DNA from: JADGHX01 sp035760965
GTDB lineage: Bacteria; Pseudomonadota; Gammaproteobacteria; Steroidobacterales; Steroidobacteraceae
NCBI GenBank assembly: GCA_035760965.1
Contig: DASTRY010000053.1
Span: 1-44,122 of the forward strand
DNA: 44,122 nt
Direction: 5' to 3'
This document shows positions 41,300-44,122 of the stretch, piece after piece; the stretch's first letter is position 1, and every line of letters starts with the position of its first letter. Both the position numbers and the translations under genes were made by a program. The notes under the pieces were generated by a model. That model searched no databases, was not told the DNA's origin, and saw nothing but the letters and a program-made list of their open reading frames with translations.

Positions 41300-42214
41300 A
41301 TGAGTGCTATGGTAAGCGCTGTAACGGATGCCGGATACGCAGTGCTGTTCCGCAGGATTGGTTCTCTCATCGCCGCGCTCATGCTCGGTGCTGCCGCCGC
41401 GCTCGCGCCTGCTGCCGAACGTGTCGCGCACTGGGCGCCGCCCGCCATCGCAAGTCCCCTGTTCGAGTCTCATGCGGCGTTCGATCCGGTCACCGGGGAT
41501 TTGCTTTTCGTGCGCAGCTCGAAAGAGTTTCGCGGCTGGCACATCCTCGAGAGTCGCTGCGGACCGCAAGGCTGGCGCGAGCCCCAGCCGCCGGCGTTCG
41601 CCGCTCCCGGGCTCGAGGCCGATCCGTTCTTCACGGCAGACGGGCGCTGGTTGTACTTCATCTCGACACGCGCGAGCGGAATCGCCAGCGCTGAGCACCT
41701 GGACATCTGGCGGATGCACCGCGACCCCACGGGGAAGTGGAGCGCTCCCGAACGGCTGCCGGAGCCGGTGAGCTCGCCCGGCGCGGAGTGGTTTCCGCGA
41801 CCGGCCGCGGACGGCTGGCTGTACTTCGGTTCGGACCGGCCTGGCGGCCACGGCAAGACGGATATCTGGCGCGCGCGCCAGGACGCGAAGGGGCAATGGC
41901 GGGTCGAGAACGCGGGCGCCGCGATCAACGGGCCGGGCAACGAATACGAGGCGCTGCCGTCGCCGGATGGCAAGCGCCTCATCGTCGAAGCCGATGAGGG
42001 TTACTTCGAGTCCGATCGGGTCGGCGAAGGCTGGTCACCACGGCGCCGACTCGGCGCGGCGATCAACGTGAACGGCAGCGAGATCGGTGCGCTGTTCTCG
42101 CCGAGTGGGCGCAGTCTGCTGTTCGCGCGCGACACGAAGAGCGACGACTCGGGAGAGCTCTTCGTCTGGCACCTGCAGGGCACGGAGGATTGGCCACCTC
42201 GGTGTCCGCGATGA
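41300..42214 (+). CDS. Exported WD40-like (PD40) beta-propeller protein
   Basis: A 304-residue protein with a hydrophobic export signal (RRIGSLIAALMLGAAAALAPAAE) and several TolB/PD40-type blades: AFDPVTGDLLFVRSS, FFTADGRWLYFISTR, PRPAADGWLYFGSDRPGGHGKTDIWRAR, ALPSPDGKRLIVEAD and ALFSPSGRSLLFARD. It is probably a periplasmic binding or scaffold protein. The start is uncertain: ATG at 41300 or 41309, or GTG at 41342 directly before the signal. No clear ribosome-binding site separates them. Confidence 0.82.
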   Translation: MSAMVSAVTDAGYAVLFRRIGSLIAALMLGAAAALAPAAERVAHWAPPAIASPLFESHAAFDPVTGDLLFVRSSKEFRGWHILESRCGPQGWREPQPPAFAAPGLEADPFFTADGRWLYFISTRASGIASAEHLDIWRMHRDPTGKWSAPERLPEPVSSPGAEWFPRPAADGWLYFGSDRPGGHGKTDIWRARQDAKGQWRVENAGAAINGPGNEYEALPSPDGKRLIVEADEGYFESDRVGEGWSPRRRLGAAINVNGSEIGALFSPSGRSLLFARDTKSDDSGELFVWHLQGTEDWPPRCPR

Positions 42215-42382
42215 CGCGCAATTCCGCTGCTTGCGAACGTGCCGCTTTCGCCACATGACGCTTGCCTCAGCCATCGGCACGGGACCTCGAGGTTCGCGGA
42301 CCCGCGCGAACCACCGCGGCGGCTAATGCCACGGTCCCGATGCAGGCAGACCGCATGGGGCCGTTGGCCTAGAATGCCCCGC

Positions 42383-42404
42383 CGAGGCGACGCATTTCGC
42401 CTCG
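42383..42404 (+). promoter_or_regulatory. Leader hairpin before the SELENBP1-type gene
   Basis: CGAGGCGA (42383-42390) and TCGCCTCG (42397-42404) form a perfect eight-pair stem with a six-base loop. A TAGAAT -10-like box (42370-42375) would start transcription at about 42382, placing the hairpin at the very 5' end of the mRNA, ahead of a GGAGG site (42413-42417). This may stabilise or regulate the message. Confidence 0.4.
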
Positions 42405-42421
42405 AACGAAGCGGAGGCGCC

Positions 42422-43810
42422 ATGGCGACCTGGACACCGGATCCGACGTTCTACCCCTCCGCGCGAATGGCGATGCAGGCGCCGCCGGAGAAGCTGGCCT
42501 ACATGGCGATTCTCAACGTCGAGGGCAATCAGCCCGATGCGCTCGGCGTCGTGGACCTCGATCCCCAATCCTCGACCTACGGCGAGCTCATCAATCGCGT
42601 GCCGATGCCGAATGCCGGCGACGAGCTGCATCATTTCGGCTGGAATGCGTGCAGCTCTGCGCTCTGCCCCTATGCGCCGCATCCGCATGTGGAGCGGCGT
42701 TACCTGATCGTGCCGGGCCTGCGTTCCTCGCGCATTCACATCCTCGATACGAAGCGCGATCCGCGCGCGCCGGAGATCGTGAAAGTCATCGAGCCGGAAG
42801 ACGTGCATCGGCGCTCCGGCTACTCGCGTCCGCACACTCTGCATTGCGGACCGGAAGGCATCTACGTGAGCGCGCTCGGCGCGCCCGACGGCGGCGGTCC
42901 CGGCGGCATCTTCATGCTCGATCACGACGCGTTCGATGTGCTCGGCCGCTGGGAAGTGGACCGTGGTCCGCAGCAGCTCGCGTACGACTTCGCCTGGCAC
43001 CTCGGTCACGACGTGCAGATCACCAGCGAATGGGGCACGCCCAACATGATCGAGAACGGGCTCGTGCCCGAGCTGCTGCTCGGCTCGAAGTACGGGCACC
43101 AGCTGCACGTGTGGGACCTGCGCCGGCGCAAGCACGTGCAGGCGCTCGATCTCGGCGCGGAACAGCAGCTCGTGCTCGAGCTGCGTCAGGCGCGCGATCC
43201 GACCAAGGCGTACGGCTTCGCCGGCGTCGTCATCAGTCTGAAGGACCTGTCCTCCTCGGTGTGGCTGTGGCATCGCGCGAACGGACAGTGGGCTGCGCAG
43301 AAAGTGATCGAGATTCCGGCGGAGCCCGCGGACCCCGATCAGCTGCCGCCGCTGTTGAAAGGGTTCAAGGCCGTGCCGCCGCTCGTCGCGGACATCAACC
43401 TCTCGCTCGACGATCGATTCCTGTACGTGTCCTGCTGGGGCACGGGTGAGATCCGCCAGTACGAGGTGTCGGATCCGTTCCACCCGCGGCTCACGGGGTC
43501 CGTGCGGCTGGGCGGCATCGTGAATCATTCGTCGCACCCGGCGAGCGGGCCGCTGAACGGCGGACCGCAGATGGTCGAGGTGAGCCGCGACGGCCGGCGC
43601 GTCTACTTCACGAACGGGTTGTATCGGTCGTGGGACGCGCAGTTCTATCCCGAAGGCATCCAGGGCTGGATGGTGAAGTGCGACGCGGACCCGAACGGCG
43701 GGCTGAAGCTCGATCCGGAATTCTTCCTCCCGGCCGAGCAGGGCTTCCGCACGCACCAAGTTCGCTTGCAGGGTGGCGACGCGTCGTCGGATACGTTCTG
43801 CTATCCGTGA
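42422..43810 (+). CDS. Selenium-binding-protein family (SELENBP1/methanethiol oxidase-type)
   Basis: A 462-residue SBP56-family protein. The conserved DELHHFGWNACSSALC (His70-His71, Cys77 and Cys82), the central HVWDLRRRKHVQALDLG and the C-terminal RTHQVRLQGGDASSDTFCYP mark the family. Bacterial MtoX and human SELENBP1 are copper-dependent methanethiol oxidases giving formaldehyde, hydrogen sulfide and hydrogen peroxide. I see no signal peptide, unlike periplasmic MtoX, so the location and substrate may differ. GGAGG stands four bases before the ATG. A membrane-protein gene follows 49 bases later. Confidence 0.92.
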   Translation: MATWTPDPTFYPSARMAMQAPPEKLAYMAILNVEGNQPDALGVVDLDPQSSTYGELINRVPMPNAGDELHHFGWNACSSALCPYAPHPHVERRYLIVPGLRSSRIHILDTKRDPRAPEIVKVIEPEDVHRRSGYSRPHTLHCGPEGIYVSALGAPDGGGPGGIFMLDHDAFDVLGRWEVDRGPQQLAYDFAWHLGHDVQITSEWGTPNMIENGLVPELLLGSKYGHQLHVWDLRRRKHVQALDLGAEQQLVLELRQARDPTKAYGFAGVVISLKDLSSSVWLWHRANGQWAAQKVIEIPAEPADPDQLPPLLKGFKAVPPLVADINLSLDDRFLYVSCWGTGEIRQYEVSDPFHPRLTGSVRLGGIVNHSSHPASGPLNGGPQMVEVSRDGRRVYFTNGLYRSWDAQFYPEGIQGWMVKCDADPNGGLKLDPEFFLPAEQGFRTHQVRLQGGDASSDTFCYP

Positions 43811-43859
43811 TCGTTGAAGCGGCGGCTGCGTCGACGGCGCCCCGTGCGCCGCGCCGAGA

Positions 43860-44122
43860 GTGAACGCGACATGGCCGTGGGTGGCGCTCGCCGGACTGGG
43901 CGCCTTTCACGGATTGAACCCGGCCATGGGCTGGCTGTTCGCAGTCGCACTCGGGTTGCAGCGAAAGAGCCGCGGTGCCGTGCTCCTGGCGTTGTTGCCG
44001 ATCGCGGCGGGGCATGCGCTCTCGGTCGCGATTGTCATCGCGGGTATTGGCTTACTGCGCACCTTCGTTGATCTCACAGTGCTCGAGGTGAGCGCAGCTC
44101 TTGCGCTCATCGCGTTCGGCGT
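43860..44122 (+). CDS. Polytopic membrane protein, 3' part outside the window
   Basis: The frame from a GTG at 43860 is open to the window end (87 residues). It reads VNATWPWVALAGLGAFHGLNPAMGWLFAVALGLQRKSRG, then helices LLALLPIAAGHALSVAIVIAGIGLL and LTVLEVSAALALIAFG. The intramembrane GAFHGLNPAMGW and AGHALS motifs recall metal- or small-solute transporters in which helix histidines bind the substrate, but I do not recognise a named family. It follows the SELENBP1-type gene and may be part of its operon. The start is tentative. Confidence 0.6.
   Translation, partial: MNATWPWVALAGLGAFHGLNPAMGWLFAVALGLQRKSRGAVLLALLPIAAGHALSVAIVIAGIGLLRTFVDLTVLEVSAALALIAFG

Noticed and set aside
1..44122. CRISPR arrays, tRNA/rRNA genes, insertion sequences and attachment sites
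   Set aside because: I looked for spaced direct repeats, cloverleaf-type stems, transposase motifs and terminal inverted repeats, and saw none that held up.

Overview
The window is very GC-rich, gene-dense bacterial chromosome with strongly GC3-biased codons. The genes are of proteobacterial type: FadL-like and phenol-pathway-type outer-membrane barrels, SlyD, a MocR regulator, cytochrome b561, YcaQ/AlkX and DUF2891. My best guess is an aerobic gammaproteobacterium of the Steroidobacter/Nevskia kind. That is inference from gene content, since no rRNA or tRNA is present. I see no insertion sequence, phage, CRISPR array or tRNA. No intergenic gap exceeds 300 bases; the longest is 271 bases, before the quinoprotein gene at 33087.

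Layout. Positions 30-785 hold a small thioredoxin-fold gene and a small membrane protein. Positions 909-6174 (minus strand) hold a tightly coupled six-gene operon that I read as mxaR-mxaS-mxaA-mxaC-mxaK-mxaL, the maturation set of calcium-dependent methanol dehydrogenase. Four of its five junctions are ATGA or GTGA overlaps, and no mxaF, mxaJ, mxaG or mxaI structural gene lies nearby. Positions 6297-15588 are mostly plus-strand metabolic genes: a Gly-rich secreted protein, an enoyl-CoA hydratase/isomerase, zwf, slyD, a FadL-type porin, a YcaQ-type DNA glycosylase, a DUF2891 protein and a HAD phosphatase. Positions 15582-22711 hold a large tricorn-type protease, a MocR regulator that lacks the PLP lysine, an outer-membrane barrel, an FMN reductase and a VOC protein.

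Positions 22910-27517 encode a 1535-residue SF1 helicase fused to a C-terminal PD-(D/E)xK/Vsr-like nuclease, a probable defence or DNA-processing gene. Positions 27599-32815 hold a two-EF-hand protein, a LysR regulator divergent from thioredoxin, a RibD/DHFR-type reductase, an Ig-repeat VWA lipid/secreted protein, and a MarR-GNAT pair with a conspicuous AT-rich palindromic promoter. Positions 33087-37016 form a secreted catabolic group: a heme-fused PQQ alcohol dehydrogenase (polyvinyl-alcohol-dehydrogenase type), a DUF1330 protein and a tannase/feruloyl esterase.

Positions 37048-40135 (minus strand) hold a phospholipid-type cluster (CDP-alcohol phosphatidyltransferase variant, PlsC-type acyltransferase, CdsA-like) followed by cytochrome b561 and a small coiled-coil protein. 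Positions 40293-44122 hold a PilZ protein, a 15-base tandem repeat block, a VOC protein, a WD40-like propeller protein, a SELENBP1/methanethiol-oxidase-type protein and the start of a membrane protein cut by the window edge.

The strongest lead is the complete mxaRSACKL maturation operon standing apart from any methanol dehydrogenase. The only quinoprotein in the window is the heme-fused enzyme at 33 kb, and a C1/S-metabolism enzyme (methanethiol oxidase type) lies at 42.4 kb. Whether these act together is inference.
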